Below are positions 41,939 through 52,291 of a stretch of 64,000 nucleotides of DNA, in pieces. Position 1 is the first letter of the stretch; each line of letters begins with the position of its first letter. Position numbers and translations under genes: made by a program. The notes below the pieces were generated by a model. The model saw only the letters and a program-made list of their open reading frames with translations. It was not told the origin of the DNA and made no database searches. The DNA comes from Vicinamibacterales bacterium (GTDB taxonomy: Bacteria; Acidobacteriota; Vicinamibacteria; Vicinamibacterales; UBA8438): assembly GCA_937766455.1 (NCBI GenBank), contig CALLXD010000034.1, positions 39,354 to 103,353 on the forward strand. The letters run 5' to 3'.

Positions 41939-43075
41939 CTAGTCTCGCGGCACCATGCCGGTGAATCTGAACTTCTGCGCGCGCCGGCCGCGCTGCGCCT
42001 CGGCCGTGTAGATATTCCCCTGACTGTCGCTGGCTATGTGGTGCAGCGCCTGGAATGCGCCCGGCTCTTCGCCGGTGCTGCCGAACGAGTCGAGCACTTC
42101 CAGCGTCTGGCGATCCACGACGTGGACCAGCGAGTTGCCCTGATCTGCGATGTACAAGAACTGTTGCTGCGGGTCGGGCGAGAAGGCCACGCCGGCCACG
42201 GTTAACGCGCTGTCGGCGTTGCGATTGACGAAGCCCTGGGTTGAATAGGTGCCGTCGAGCGTGAACACTTGAAGTCGGCTGTTGTTTCGGTCCGCGACAT
42301 ACACCAGCCCGTCGTTGGCGACCTCGATGCCGTGCACGGTGGCGAACTGTTGGGGACCCTGCTCGCCGTCGGCCGGCGTCTCTGACGTCAGGTCCATCGG
42401 CTCGCTGCCGAAGGCGCCCCACATGCGTTTGAACGCCCCGGTGTCGGCATCCAGCACGATCACGCGACGGTTGCCGTAGCCGTCGGCCACGAACACCTCG
42501 TTCGTCTCCGCGTAGACGAACGACTCCGCCGGGCGCCGCAGGTTGTTGGTGTCTGTGTTTCCGCCGCTCACGCCGCGGCCGCCGATCTGCAGCAGCAGCT
42601 CGCCCGTGTTGGTGAGCTTGAGCAACATGTCGTCCGACTCGGGGTCGCCTCCGTTCCCGCCCACCCAGATGTGTCCCTGATCATCAGCGTGGATACCATG
42701 CTCGTTCCCGGGCCAGTCGAAGTCGGCGGTCGGTCCACCCCAGGCGTTGATGAACGCGCCGTCGACGTCGAACTCCAGCACCGGCGGGGCCGCGTTGGCC
42801 TCCTCTCCCTCCTCGACTGTGCGCGGCCGGTGCAGCACCCAGACATGGTCGCGCTCATCCACCGTCACCGATGCGACCTGTCCCAGTATCCAGTCGTTTG
42901 GCAGGGTGGGCCAGGAGGCATCGACTTCGAACGTGGGAATCTGCTGTGGCTCGGCCACGGCGGGTGCAGTCGCTTCGTCTGTCTCGTCCGGCTCAGCGTC
43001 CGGTGCCGCGCAGCTGATCGCGCCGAGACACAGCGCGGTGACGACGAATGCGGTGACGCCTGACTCGTATCTCAT
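41939..43075 (-). CDS. Secreted NHL-repeat / peptidylamidoglycolate-lyase-like beta-propeller protein
   Basis: Lipoprotein-like leader; NHL-type repeats (EHGIHADDQGHIWVGG; VHGIEVANDGLVYVADRNNSRLQVF). Confidence 0.8.
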   Translation of the reverse strand: MRYESGVTAFVVTALCLGAISCAAPDAEPDETDEATAPAVAEPQQIPTFEVDASWPTLPNDWILGQVASVTVDERDHVWVLHRPRTVEEGEEANAAPPVLEFDVDGAFINAWGGPTADFDWPGNEHGIHADDQGHIWVGGNGGDPESDDMLLKLTNTGELLLQIGGRGVSGGNTDTNNLRRPAESFVYAETNEVFVADGYGNRRVIVLDADTGAFKRMWGAFGSEPMDLTSETPADGEQGPQQFATVHGIEVANDGLVYVADRNNSRLQVFTLDGTYSTQGFVNRNADSALTVAGVAFSPDPQQQFLYIADQGNSLVHVVDRQTLEVLDSFGSTGEEPGAFQALHHIASDSQGNIYTAEAQRGRRAQKFRFTGMVPRD

Positions 43076-43116
43076 GGCTCGTCCACCGTTTCTGGAAAAG
43101 GGCAGCGCCAGGGCGC

Positions 43117-44562
43117 CTAGTTGGTATTACTCAAGCGCCACAGGTGCGATCGGGTGCGAATGAACAGGCTCCCCTGCGCCATGGCTGGACTCGACATGGC
43201 CACCTCGCCCAGGTCGTTGCTGCCGACCACGTTGAAATCGTCGGTCGGGTCGATGACGTAGGTGGTGCCCTCTTCGCTGAGTACGAACACCTGTCCGTTG
43301 TACGCCCATGGAGACGCGGTGAACCCGCCGGCGCCGACCGCGACCCGCCGACGTACTTCCTGGTTCAGCACCTGTTGCTCGCTGTAGTACTGCTCCTCGC
43401 CCGTATGGGCGTCATGCACGGTGTAGAAGCCCTGGTCCAGGAGCGTGAAATAGGAGTCGCCATAGACGAGCGGAGTCGGATGATAGGGTCCCGCGGCCTC
43501 TTGATACCAGACGACGGAGTCGCTTGTGCGCTGGCCGTCCTGCAGTGTGATGTCACCCTGCGCACCGGGTTTGATAGCAAACACCGGTTTGACGGCGTCG
43601 CCGACATACCCCGAGGTGACATAGAGCAGTCCGTGTGCGCTGAATGGCTGGGGAATCGAAATCGTGTTCAGCCCGCTGAAACGCCACAGCTCGTTGCCGT
43701 CGAGGTCGTAGGAGCGCACCTGATCGCTGCCGGCGGTTACGAGCTCGGTCCGTGCGTCGTGTTGCCACACGAACGGTGTGGACCAGTTCGTGCCCTCGTC
43801 CCGGTCTACCCGCCACTGCTCGGTACCGGTCGCCGTGTCGAGGGCGACGACGAACGACTGCTCATCGTTGTCGTTCACGATGAAGAGCGAGTCGCCGTGC
43901 AGCACGGGTGAGGCGGCCGGGCCCCAGCCGAGGCGAGTGACCGTCGGGTCGAAGCGCCGCTCCCAGACCACCGTCCCGGACATATCCAGCGCGAAGATGC
44001 CCACGTTGCCGAAATACGCGTATACGCGCTCGCCATCGGTCACCGGTGTCGACGAGGCGAAGGTGTTCTTCAAATGACGGTCGAACTGTGGCTCACCGAC
44101 ATTGACCTCAGAGGTCCACTCCAACTCGCCCGTGTCGACCGCATACGCGTAGACCAGCCAATGATGGAGATCGACCTCGCGCTCCATCAGGTCTCCGGGC
44201 TTGGGGGCCTCGAACCTGGGGTCATCGTTGGTCTCGGGAGAGCCGTAGGGGAAGTACAACCCCATGCGGGGCTCCTGGCTTTCGCCCTCACTCACGACCG
44301 TCGTGAGGAAGATCTGATTGCCCCAGATCACTGGTGACGACCAGCCCAGGCCATCGACCTCCGTCTTCCAGACCACGTTCTCTGTTGGGCTCCACGTGCT
44401 CGGTAGACGCGGATCGTCCTCCGCTATTGGCAACGCCTCGGCGCCGCGGAAGGCGGGCCAATTGTCGTTCTCGGCCGAGAAGGTTGTCGTGGTGGCGACC
44501 AGTGCGAGCAGAACCATGGTGAGTGACGCGCGCGAGGCGATGGGCAAATGGTGGTGTGGCAT
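43117..44562 (-). CDS. Secreted PQQ-like beta-propeller protein
   Basis: NDNWPAFRGAEALPIAEDDPRLPSTWSPTENVVWKTEVDGLGWSSPVIWGNQIFLTT. Confidence 0.85.
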   Translation of the reverse strand: MPHHHLPIASRASLTMVLLALVATTTTFSAENDNWPAFRGAEALPIAEDDPRLPSTWSPTENVVWKTEVDGLGWSSPVIWGNQIFLTTVVSEGESQEPRMGLYFPYGSPETNDDPRFEAPKPGDLMEREVDLHHWLVYAYAVDTGELEWTSEVNVGEPQFDRHLKNTFASSTPVTDGERVYAYFGNVGIFALDMSGTVVWERRFDPTVTRLGWGPAASPVLHGDSLFIVNDNDEQSFVVALDTATGTEQWRVDRDEGTNWSTPFVWQHDARTELVTAGSDQVRSYDLDGNELWRFSGLNTISIPQPFSAHGLLYVTSGYVGDAVKPVFAIKPGAQGDITLQDGQRTSDSVVWYQEAAGPYHPTPLVYGDSYFTLLDQGFYTVHDAHTGEEQYYSEQQVLNQEVRRRVAVGAGGFTASPWAYNGQVFVLSEEGTTYVIDPTDDFNVVGSNDLGEVAMSSPAMAQGSLFIRTRSHLWRLSNTN

Positions 44563-44849
44563 CGGGCGGTTTCCTGACTGTTAGAGGGCGTGCCGCTAAT
44601 TATACGCCTCCCAGGCGCTGACTCAGCCAGGCACCCGAATGCCCACTTAAGTGGACATTCGAAAGTGGTGATCGAGTGGTGCGAGTTGTCACAACTCCAG
44701 CTCTTGCAACAGTTACGAGGCCACGTCGAGCGAAGTCGCATTGGCACGCGCCGTGAAGGTTACCAGGGCAGAGGGTTGGCTATGGGTCAGCTCAGCGATT
44801 GGTCGGTCCGGAATGGGCCGCGACACAGCAAGCGAAGGGGGCACAGGCG

Positions 44850-45680
44850 ATGAGAGCAATGACACGCAATCACACGAATGGACATGGACAATGGCTGGCG
44901 ACCGGCATGTTGATGCTCTGTGTGGCCGTGCCCAGCGGCGCGGCGGCTGCATCCGACGGCGACCTGCGGCAGCAGGTGCTGGAGCGGTTGTCGGACGAAG
45001 AGGCGGTCGCGGCCAAGATCGACGTGGCGGTCAACAACGACGAGGTGACCCTGACCGGGTTGCTCGCGTCGGTCTGGGAGAAGGAATGGGCGATCGAGCG
45101 GACCGAGCGCACCGACGGTGTTGCGTCCGTGGTCAGTCAGCTCACCCTCGTCGTGCCCAGGCCGGATACGGACCTGGCCAGGGCGGTAGCTGAAGCGATT
45201 GTCCGGTATCCGTATTACACGGTCTTCGACCACGTCAGTGGATTCGTCGAAAACGGGGTGGTCACGCTGCAGGGTGACGTGACGCCGGACCGGCGAAAGT
45301 CAAAGGACATTCGAGCACGTGTCTCGAAGGTGATCGGGGTGCAGGGGGTCGTGAACGAGGTCGAGACCCTGTCGCCAGCCATCAACGATGCACGGATACG
45401 GTTCGCGCTCGCGCGCCGGCTGTTCAATCACCCGTCGCTGGGTCGCTACACCGGCTATGACCCTGGTATCCACATCATCGTGAGGGGTGGCTACGTCACG
45501 CTGAAAGGCACCGTCTACGACCAGGCGGACCGGCTGATTGCGGATAGCGAGTCGCGGCGGACGTTCGGAGTCATCCGGGTTCACAACGAGTTGAAGGTGC
45601 GCGGAGCAGTGGAGGAAGTCACCGCACCACCGGCGGCTGAACCGGGGGTTGAACCACGAGTCGTCGCCGTCATCGAGTAG
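44850..45680 (+). CDS. Periplasmic BON-domain protein, paralogue of 23824..24564
   Basis: Signal peptide; BON segments; shares YP.Y..FDH..G.V.NGVV.L.G.VTPDR with the other copy. Confidence 0.75.
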   Translation: MRAMTRNHTNGHGQWLATGMLMLCVAVPSGAAAASDGDLRQQVLERLSDEEAVAAKIDVAVNNDEVTLTGLLASVWEKEWAIERTERTDGVASVVSQLTLVVPRPDTDLARAVAEAIVRYPYYTVFDHVSGFVENGVVTLQGDVTPDRRKSKDIRARVSKVIGVQGVVNEVETLSPAINDARIRFALARRLFNHPSLGRYTGYDPGIHIIVRGGYVTLKGTVYDQADRLIADSESRRTFGVIRVHNELKVRGAVEEVTAPPAAEPGVEPRVVAVIE

Positions 45681-45885
45681 TGGCACGCGGGTGAGCGTCT
45701 GGACACGCGCTCACCCGCCTCGCCCGCCAGTGCCACCATCCGGCCTGTGGTGGCAATTCCGCAGACACCAGTGAACCCGTTGACGGCCGCCTGCACAAGG
45801 CCCTCAATGCAATCCGGTTGCTCCTGCTGGTCACCAACCGGCAGTTTTGAGGATAATGCAGCGACAATTCACACGGGGGAACACC

Positions 45886-46875
45886 ATGAGACTGAGTTCC
45901 AGAACACCTATGTCGTGGTCGGTCGCGATTGCGGCCCTCGCCACCCTTGGCGTCGGCGTGACGGTTGAGACACAGGAGGGCCGTGCGCCTCGCAACCTGG
46001 AAGAGTTCGACGCCATGTTCCAGGAGCTCAACAACTGGGGCCGCTGGGGTGCCGACGACGAGCTCGGCACCATGAACCTGATCACGCCGGAGAAGACCCG
46101 ACAGGCCGCCGGGCTCGTGCAAACAGGGGTGACGGTCTCGCTGGCGCACAATCCGATACCGGGGGTTGCGCCGGACAATCCGGATGCGGCGTTCAACCAC
46201 ACCATGGGGCAGTCTCTACGCAGCGACACCTACGAGTTCACGTATCACGGGTACGGCGTCAGCCACATCGATTCGCTGTGCCACTTTCTCTGGAACGACC
46301 GGCTCTACAACGACACCCCGCCTTCGGCGAGCACCTCCGACGGGTGCGGGAAGTTTGGCATTGAGAATCTCAAGAGCGGCATTGTCACGCGCGGCATCCT
46401 GCTCGACTTTCCCCGGTTGAAAGGCGTGCCCTATCTGGAGCCGCAGACGCCCCTCTACGTCGAAGACATCGAGGCCTGGGAGCAGCAGGCCGGTGTGACC
46501 GTGTCCCCTGGCGACATCATCTTTGTCCGGACCGGGCGGTGGGCCCGTCGGGCGGCGCTCGGACCATGGCAGGTGTCTGGTAACAGCGCCGGCCTCCACG
46601 CATCGGTCTTGCCGTGGATCAAGGAGCGGGGTGTGGCGGCGGTCGGCAGTGATGTCGCGACCGACGTCATGCCGTCGCTGGTGGAGGGCGTGACGCAGCC
46701 GGTCCACACCATGCTCATCGCCGGCTTCGGTTCGAACATCTTCGACAACATGGATCTCGAAGCGCTCGCCGAGGCCGCCGCCGCCGAGAACCGCTGGGAG
46801 TTCATGCTCACCGCCGGCCCGATTCCGGTCGAGGGCGGCACCGGGTCGCCACTCAATCCCATCGCGATCTTCTAG
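45886..46875 (+). CDS. Cyclase family protein (kynurenine formamidase-like)
   Basis: YHGYGVSHIDSLCHFLWNDRLYN metal-binding motif; GDIIFVRTGRW. Confidence 0.88.
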   Translation: MRLSSRTPMSWSVAIAALATLGVGVTVETQEGRAPRNLEEFDAMFQELNNWGRWGADDELGTMNLITPEKTRQAAGLVQTGVTVSLAHNPIPGVAPDNPDAAFNHTMGQSLRSDTYEFTYHGYGVSHIDSLCHFLWNDRLYNDTPPSASTSDGCGKFGIENLKSGIVTRGILLDFPRLKGVPYLEPQTPLYVEDIEAWEQQAGVTVSPGDIIFVRTGRWARRAALGPWQVSGNSAGLHASVLPWIKERGVAAVGSDVATDVMPSLVEGVTQPVHTMLIAGFGSNIFDNMDLEALAEAAAAENRWEFMLTAGPIPVEGGTGSPLNPIAIF

Positions 46876-47016
46876 CGGTCGGGCGGGGCTTCGGTCGGTA
46901 GAGTGCACACGCTGATCCCGAGGTCCTTCAGCCCGCCAGATCCGTGCGCACGTAGGACCACGCTGCGAGCCGGCCCGGCGGAGCCCATCCTGTAATACAC
47001 TGGACGCTCAGATCAC

Positions 47017-49488
47017 ATGGAGCGCGATACGAACCGACAGCAGGTCGTCGGCTGGGCGCACGGCGTCAGCGCCGTGGCGCGAGTCGTGGCCACGTCTGTC
47101 GTGCTACTCGCGTTGACGCCGGCCGCGCCGTTGGCGCAGGTCGGCAGCGCCGCCCCTCAGACGCTCGAGTGGCAGCGCGATTTTCTTGATCAGTACTGCG
47201 TCGCCTGTCACAACGATCGCGCCCAGATGGCGGGGCTGACGCTGCAGACGGTGGCCCTGCAGCGCGTGGGTCATCCAGCAGAAGACGATGCGGTCGTCTG
47301 GGAAAAGGTCATCCGGAAGCTGCGAGCCCAATCGATGCCGCCGGTCGGTCGACGTCGGCCCGAGCCGGCCGCGTACGAGCGCATGGCGTCGTGGCTCGAA
47401 GGGACCATTGATGCGTCGGCCGCCGCCACGCCGAACCCCGGTCGTCCGGTGGTGCACCGGCTGAACCGCGCGGAGTATACGAATGCGATTCGCGACCTGC
47501 TCACCCTCGACATTGATGGTCGCGAATGGCTGCCGGCCGACGACTCGGGATACGGATTCGACAACATCGCCGACGTGCTGTCGCTGTCGCCCAGCCTGCT
47601 CGAGCGCTACATGATCGCCGCGGCGGGCATCAGTCAGATCGCCGTAGGGGACCCCGCACTTCGTCCGACCCGGCAGACCTATCGCACCCGTCCCACCTTC
47701 ATCCAGGAAGGCCGGATGAGCGATGACCTCCCGTTTGGCAGTCGTGGCGGTCTGTCGGTGAAGCACTACTTCCCGGTCGACGGCGAGTATCGCGTCAAGA
47801 TCCGACTGCAGCGGACCCACGCGAATCAGATCAAGGGCCTGTCCGAGGCCAACACGGTCGAGGTGCGGCTGGACCGCGAGCGGTTCACGACATTCACCGT
47901 GGGCGGCGATGGCGTGATCAACCCATGGGGAGCCGTCATGGCGGCGTCCGCCTACGAGCAGACCGCCGACGAGGGGCTCGAGTTCTCGCTCGACGTGGTG
48001 GCAGGCACACGGACCATCGGCGTGACGTTCCCCGAGAAGCGCGGGCTGTCGGAAGGCGTGCTCGAGCCACGGCTGTCGTCTGCCTCCTACGAGTTTGCTG
48101 GCGACCGCGACGCGTCGATGGCGGTCGACTCCATCGAAATAAGCGGCCCATACGATGGCGTCCGGCCGGCCGAGACCCCGAGCCGGAGCCGCATCTTTAC
48201 CTGCACTCCCGCCGGGGAGGCAGGCCCCGACGAACAGGCCGCGTGCGCCACCGAGATTTTGGCGACCCTGGCCCGCGGGGCGTTCCGGCGCCCGGTGGAC
48301 GAGGGCGACGTGGAGATCCTGCTGGGGTTCTATCGGACTGGGCAGGCAGAGGGTGGCTTCGACCGTGGCATCCAGAAGGCGCTGCGCGCGCTGCTGGTCG
48401 ACCCCGAGTTTCTCTTTCGCATCGATACCGCGGGCGAGCCCGCGGGGACCGAGCCGGGCGCGGCCTACGCCATCAGCGACATCGAGCTGGCCTCCCGGTT
48501 GTCGTTCTTTCTCTGGAGCAGTATTCCGGACGACGAACTGCTCACGCTGGCCGAGCAGCGGCGGCTCACCGAACCGGACGTGCTGGAGTCCCAGATCCGA
48601 CGCATGGTCGACGACCCACGGTCGTCCGCGCTGGTCGAGAACTTCGGTGGCCAGTGGCTGTATCTGCGTAACCTGCCGGGCGTCAGACCGGACCCCGACG
48701 CGTACCCCGAATTCGACGACAACCTGCGCGACGCGTTCCGTACCGAGACCGAACTGTTTCTCGACAGTCAGATCCGGGCCGACAAGAGCGTGGTCGACCT
48801 GTTGACCGCCGACTACACCTTCGTCAACGCGCGGCTGGCCGAGCACTACGGCATGGCCGGCGTGCACGGGAACCATTTCCGACGGGTGCCAGTGAGCGAC
48901 GGTTTGCGGTCTGGGCTGCTCGGGCACGGGAGCATCCTCACTGCGACCTCCTATCCCAACCGGACGTCCCCGACGTTGCGCGGCAAATGGGTACTAGAGA
49001 ATCTGCTCGGCGCGCCGCCGCCCGCGCCGCCGCCGGATGTGCCTGACCTGGCGGACAGCGACGCGGTGAGCCCACGGTCGGTGCGTGAGCGACTCGAAGC
49101 GCATCGGGCGAATCCGGTGTGCGCGAGTTGCCATGCGCAGATGGACCCGCTGGGTCTCGCGCTGGAACCGTTCGACGCCATCGGCGGCGTCCGGACCCAC
49201 GATGGAGAGAGCCCGATCGACGCGTCAGCCACGCTCCCCGACGGGTCGTCGTTCGAGGGGCCGGCGGGGATCCGCGAGCACCTGGTCCGTCAGCCAGACC
49301 GATTCGTATCATCACTGACCGAGAAATTGCTGACCTATGCGCTGGGGCGTGGGCTCGAAGCCTACGACGCGCCAGCCGTGCGCCGGATCGTCAGGAGCGC
49401 GGAGGCGGAGGAGTATCGCTGGTCGGCGCTCGTGCGCGGTATCGTCGAGAGCGTGCCGTTTCGGATGAGGAGAGCACCCCAACCATGA
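47017..49488 (+). CDS. DUF1592/DUF1588/DUF1587/DUF1585 cytochrome-like protein
   Basis: YCVACHNDRAQMAGLTLQT; HRLNRAEYTNAIRDLLTLD; CASCHAQMDPLGLALEPFDAIGG. Confidence 0.92.
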   Translation: MERDTNRQQVVGWAHGVSAVARVVATSVVLLALTPAAPLAQVGSAAPQTLEWQRDFLDQYCVACHNDRAQMAGLTLQTVALQRVGHPAEDDAVVWEKVIRKLRAQSMPPVGRRRPEPAAYERMASWLEGTIDASAAATPNPGRPVVHRLNRAEYTNAIRDLLTLDIDGREWLPADDSGYGFDNIADVLSLSPSLLERYMIAAAGISQIAVGDPALRPTRQTYRTRPTFIQEGRMSDDLPFGSRGGLSVKHYFPVDGEYRVKIRLQRTHANQIKGLSEANTVEVRLDRERFTTFTVGGDGVINPWGAVMAASAYEQTADEGLEFSLDVVAGTRTIGVTFPEKRGLSEGVLEPRLSSASYEFAGDRDASMAVDSIEISGPYDGVRPAETPSRSRIFTCTPAGEAGPDEQAACATEILATLARGAFRRPVDEGDVEILLGFYRTGQAEGGFDRGIQKALRALLVDPEFLFRIDTAGEPAGTEPGAAYAISDIELASRLSFFLWSSIPDDELLTLAEQRRLTEPDVLESQIRRMVDDPRSSALVENFGGQWLYLRNLPGVRPDPDAYPEFDDNLRDAFRTETELFLDSQIRADKSVVDLLTADYTFVNARLAEHYGMAGVHGNHFRRVPVSDGLRSGLLGHGSILTATSYPNRTSPTLRGKWVLENLLGAPPPAPPPDVPDLADSDAVSPRSVRERLEAHRANPVCASCHAQMDPLGLALEPFDAIGGVRTHDGESPIDASATLPDGSSFEGPAGIREHLVRQPDRFVSSLTEKLLTYALGRGLEAYDAPAVRRIVRSAEAEEYRWSALVRGIVESVPFRMRRAPQP

Positions 49489-50843
49489 TCATCACCAAGA
49501 TGCATCTGCCGCGTCGCACCTTCCTGCGTGGGCTGGGGGCGACCCTGGCGCTGCCACTGCTGGACTCCATGGTGCCGGCGCTGACCCCGGTCGGGCTGAC
49601 CGCCGCGCAGCCGGTGCGCCGATTGGGCATTGTCTACGTCCCGAACGGCGTCTACATGCAGCACTGGACCCCGTCCGCGGCCGGTCGCGGGTTCGCACTG
49701 CCCTCGAGCATGGCCCCCCTGGCCGGGTATCGCGACGAGATGCTGGTACTGTCCGGGCTCTCGAACAAGATGGGTGACGCCTGGCCCGGCGAAGGCGCAG
49801 GGGACCACGCGCGTGCGGCCGGGTCCTACCTGACCGGGGTGCATCCGAAGAAGACCGAAGGGGCCGACCTGCGCGCCGGCCTGTCGATGGACCAGATTGC
49901 GGCCAGGACGCTGGGTACCCAGACGCAACTGGCGTCGCTGGAGCTGTCGCTCGAATCGCGCGAGAACGTCGGGTCGTGCGACCCCGGCTATGCCTGCGCG
50001 TATGCCAACACGCTGTGTTGGAGCAGCCCCACGACGCCACTGCCGATGGAGAACAACCCGCGCGTGGTGTTCGAGCGGCTGTTCGGTGGCAACCAAAGCA
50101 CCGACCCCGAGGCGTGGCGTGCGCGTCGTGAAGAGGACCGCAGCATTCTCGACGCTGTTGGCGACAAGGTGTCGCGTCTCCAGGGCGACCTCGGACAGCG
50201 GGACCGTCGCAAGCTCGACGAGTATCTCGAAGCGATCCGCGACGCCGAGCGGCGTATCCAGATGGCCGAGTCACAAAGCGAGCGCGATCTCCCGGTGGTC
50301 GACCAGCCAGCCGGGGTGCCCGCGACCTTCGAGGAACACGCCAAGATCATGTACGACCTGCAGCTGCTGGCCTTCCAGGCCGACCTCACGCGGGTCATCA
50401 CCTTCATGGTCGGGCACGAGACCAGCCAGCGGGCGTATCCGGAAATCGGCGTGCCGGATGCGCACCACCCCCTGTCGCATCATGGCGGAAGTGCGGAAAA
50501 GATCGAAAAGCTGATCAAGGTGAACCGGTATCACGTCGAGATGTTCACCTACTATCTCGACCGCTTGCGCGCCACGCAGGACGGCGATGGCTCGCTGCTC
50601 GACCAGACCATGGTGCTCTACGGCAGCGGGATGAGCGATGGCAACGGGCACCTGCACCACGACCTCCCGACACTGCTCGTTGGCAAGGGCGCCGGCGCGA
50701 TCGACGGTGGACGCCATCTCGTGTATCCCCGCGAGCGTGAAACACCCGTCGCCAACCTGTTCGTCAGCATGCTCGACAAACTCGGCGTGCCGATTGACAC
50801 GCTCGGCGACAGCACCGGCCGCATCGAACCCCTGTCGCTCTAG
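49485..50843 (+). CDS. DUF1552 protein
   Basis: LPRRTFLRGLGATLALPLLDSM leader; YGSGMSDGNGHLHHDLPTLLVG; overlaps the upstream gene. Confidence 0.92.
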   Translation: MIITKMHLPRRTFLRGLGATLALPLLDSMVPALTPVGLTAAQPVRRLGIVYVPNGVYMQHWTPSAAGRGFALPSSMAPLAGYRDEMLVLSGLSNKMGDAWPGEGAGDHARAAGSYLTGVHPKKTEGADLRAGLSMDQIAARTLGTQTQLASLELSLESRENVGSCDPGYACAYANTLCWSSPTTPLPMENNPRVVFERLFGGNQSTDPEAWRARREEDRSILDAVGDKVSRLQGDLGQRDRRKLDEYLEAIRDAERRIQMAESQSERDLPVVDQPAGVPATFEEHAKIMYDLQLLAFQADLTRVITFMVGHETSQRAYPEIGVPDAHHPLSHHGGSAEKIEKLIKVNRYHVEMFTYYLDRLRATQDGDGSLLDQTMVLYGSGMSDGNGHLHHDLPTLLVGKGAGAIDGGRHLVYPRERETPVANLFVSMLDKLGVPIDTLGDSTGRIEPLSL

Positions 50844-50849
50844 AAAGAC

Positions 50850-52274
50850 ATGGCACTGTCACCTCTTCGTTGCGCGACCGTCGCCCTGGCGACGTGGGCG
50901 TTTCTGCCCGCAGGGATTCCTCAAGCGGCAGGCGCCGCGGTCGACGCCCCGGTCGCCGATGCGGCCCAACGAAACAACCCCGACGCGGTCATCGCCCTGC
51001 TGGACACGGGCGGCAACCCGAATGAGTCACAGCCGGACGGAGCCACCCCGCTGCACTGGGCGGTGCATTGGGAGGCCGCCGACCTCGTCGAACGCCTGAT
51101 TCTGGATGGCGCCGAGGTCGATGCGGTGAACGACCTGGGCGTGTCCGCGCTGGCCATCGCCTGCCGCAACGGCAGCACGCCGATGGTCGACCTGCTGGTG
51201 GACGCTGCCGCGAGCGTGTTCATCACCGAACCCAGCGGCGAGACCGCGCTGATGACCTGTGCACGCACCGGGACGGTGGGGGCCGTCGGGCGGCTCTTGG
51301 ATGCCGGTGCCGACGTGGACGCGCGTGAACAGGCCAGCGGCCAGACCGCGCTGATGTGGGCCGCGTCTGGTGGCCATGCCGATGTCGTGCGTGCGCTGCT
51401 CGCGTCGGGCCCAGGCTCAGGCGTCGAGGTGGACGCCCGCTCTGGCGGCGCGTTCACGCCGCTGTTGTTCGCGGCCCGCGCGGGGTCGTTGGAGACGACG
51501 CGACAGCTCATCGACGCGGGCGCGGACGTCAATGTCACGACCGAGGCTGGCTACAGCCCGCTCCTCGTGGCCGCCGCCAGCGTCGACGCCATTACCGGTA
51601 GCGACTACCGTCTCGTGGAAGCCCCGAGCGAGCACGAGGCGGTGGGCGGCTTGCTGCTCGAACACGGGGCGGATGCGAATCAGGCCGACCAGTACGGCAT
51701 GACCCCGCTGCACTTTGCGGTCGAGATGCGGAAGCCGGGGCTGTTGCGGGCGTTGCTGGCGCACGGCGCCGACCCAGACCGGCAGTTGACGGGCGGTCTG
51801 CCGTTCCGTCGGGGCGACTACGTGGGGCGCGGCGCCTACGACGAGGCGACCCCGTTCTGGCTGGCCGCGCGCCTGGGCGACGTGCCCACCATGCGGGTGC
51901 TGCTAGAGGCGGGCGCCAACCCTCATCTCCCGGCGGCTCGTGGCGTGACGCCCTTACTGGTGGCGTCCGGTCTGACCCAAAGCGACTCGCGGATGGTGGC
52001 GGAGTCGGAGTTGCTCAAGGCGGTCAGGATGCTGGTGCTGGAGGTAGGCGTCGATGTGCGCGAGGTCGCTTCGAATGGCCAGACCGCCGTCCACGGTGCC
52101 GCCGGTGTCTCCGGCAACGACCTCATCCGGTTTCTGGTGGAGCAGGGGGCAGACCCCCTGGCTGAGGATGGTAGGGGCAGCACTCCCCACGACGTGGCCA
52201 TCCGCACCCTCCGACCCCGTCCGGTGACCGCCGCGCTCTTGCTGCAACTCGCCGGACACACCGGCGCACCTTAA
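50850..52274 (+). CDS. Secreted ankyrin-repeat protein
   Basis: Multiple ankyrin repeats (DGATPLHWAVHWEAADLVERLILDGAEVDAVNDLG) after a signal peptide. Confidence 0.92.
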   Translation: MALSPLRCATVALATWAFLPAGIPQAAGAAVDAPVADAAQRNNPDAVIALLDTGGNPNESQPDGATPLHWAVHWEAADLVERLILDGAEVDAVNDLGVSALAIACRNGSTPMVDLLVDAAASVFITEPSGETALMTCARTGTVGAVGRLLDAGADVDAREQASGQTALMWAASGGHADVVRALLASGPGSGVEVDARSGGAFTPLLFAARAGSLETTRQLIDAGADVNVTTEAGYSPLLVAAASVDAITGSDYRLVEAPSEHEAVGGLLLEHGADANQADQYGMTPLHFAVEMRKPGLLRALLAHGADPDRQLTGGLPFRRGDYVGRGAYDEATPFWLAARLGDVPTMRVLLEAGANPHLPAARGVTPLLVASGLTQSDSRMVAESELLKAVRMLVLEVGVDVREVASNGQTAVHGAAGVSGNDLIRFLVEQGADPLAEDGRGSTPHDVAIRTLRPRPVTAALLLQLAGHTGAP

Positions 52275-52291
52275 ACCGCCAGCGCGTCGTG

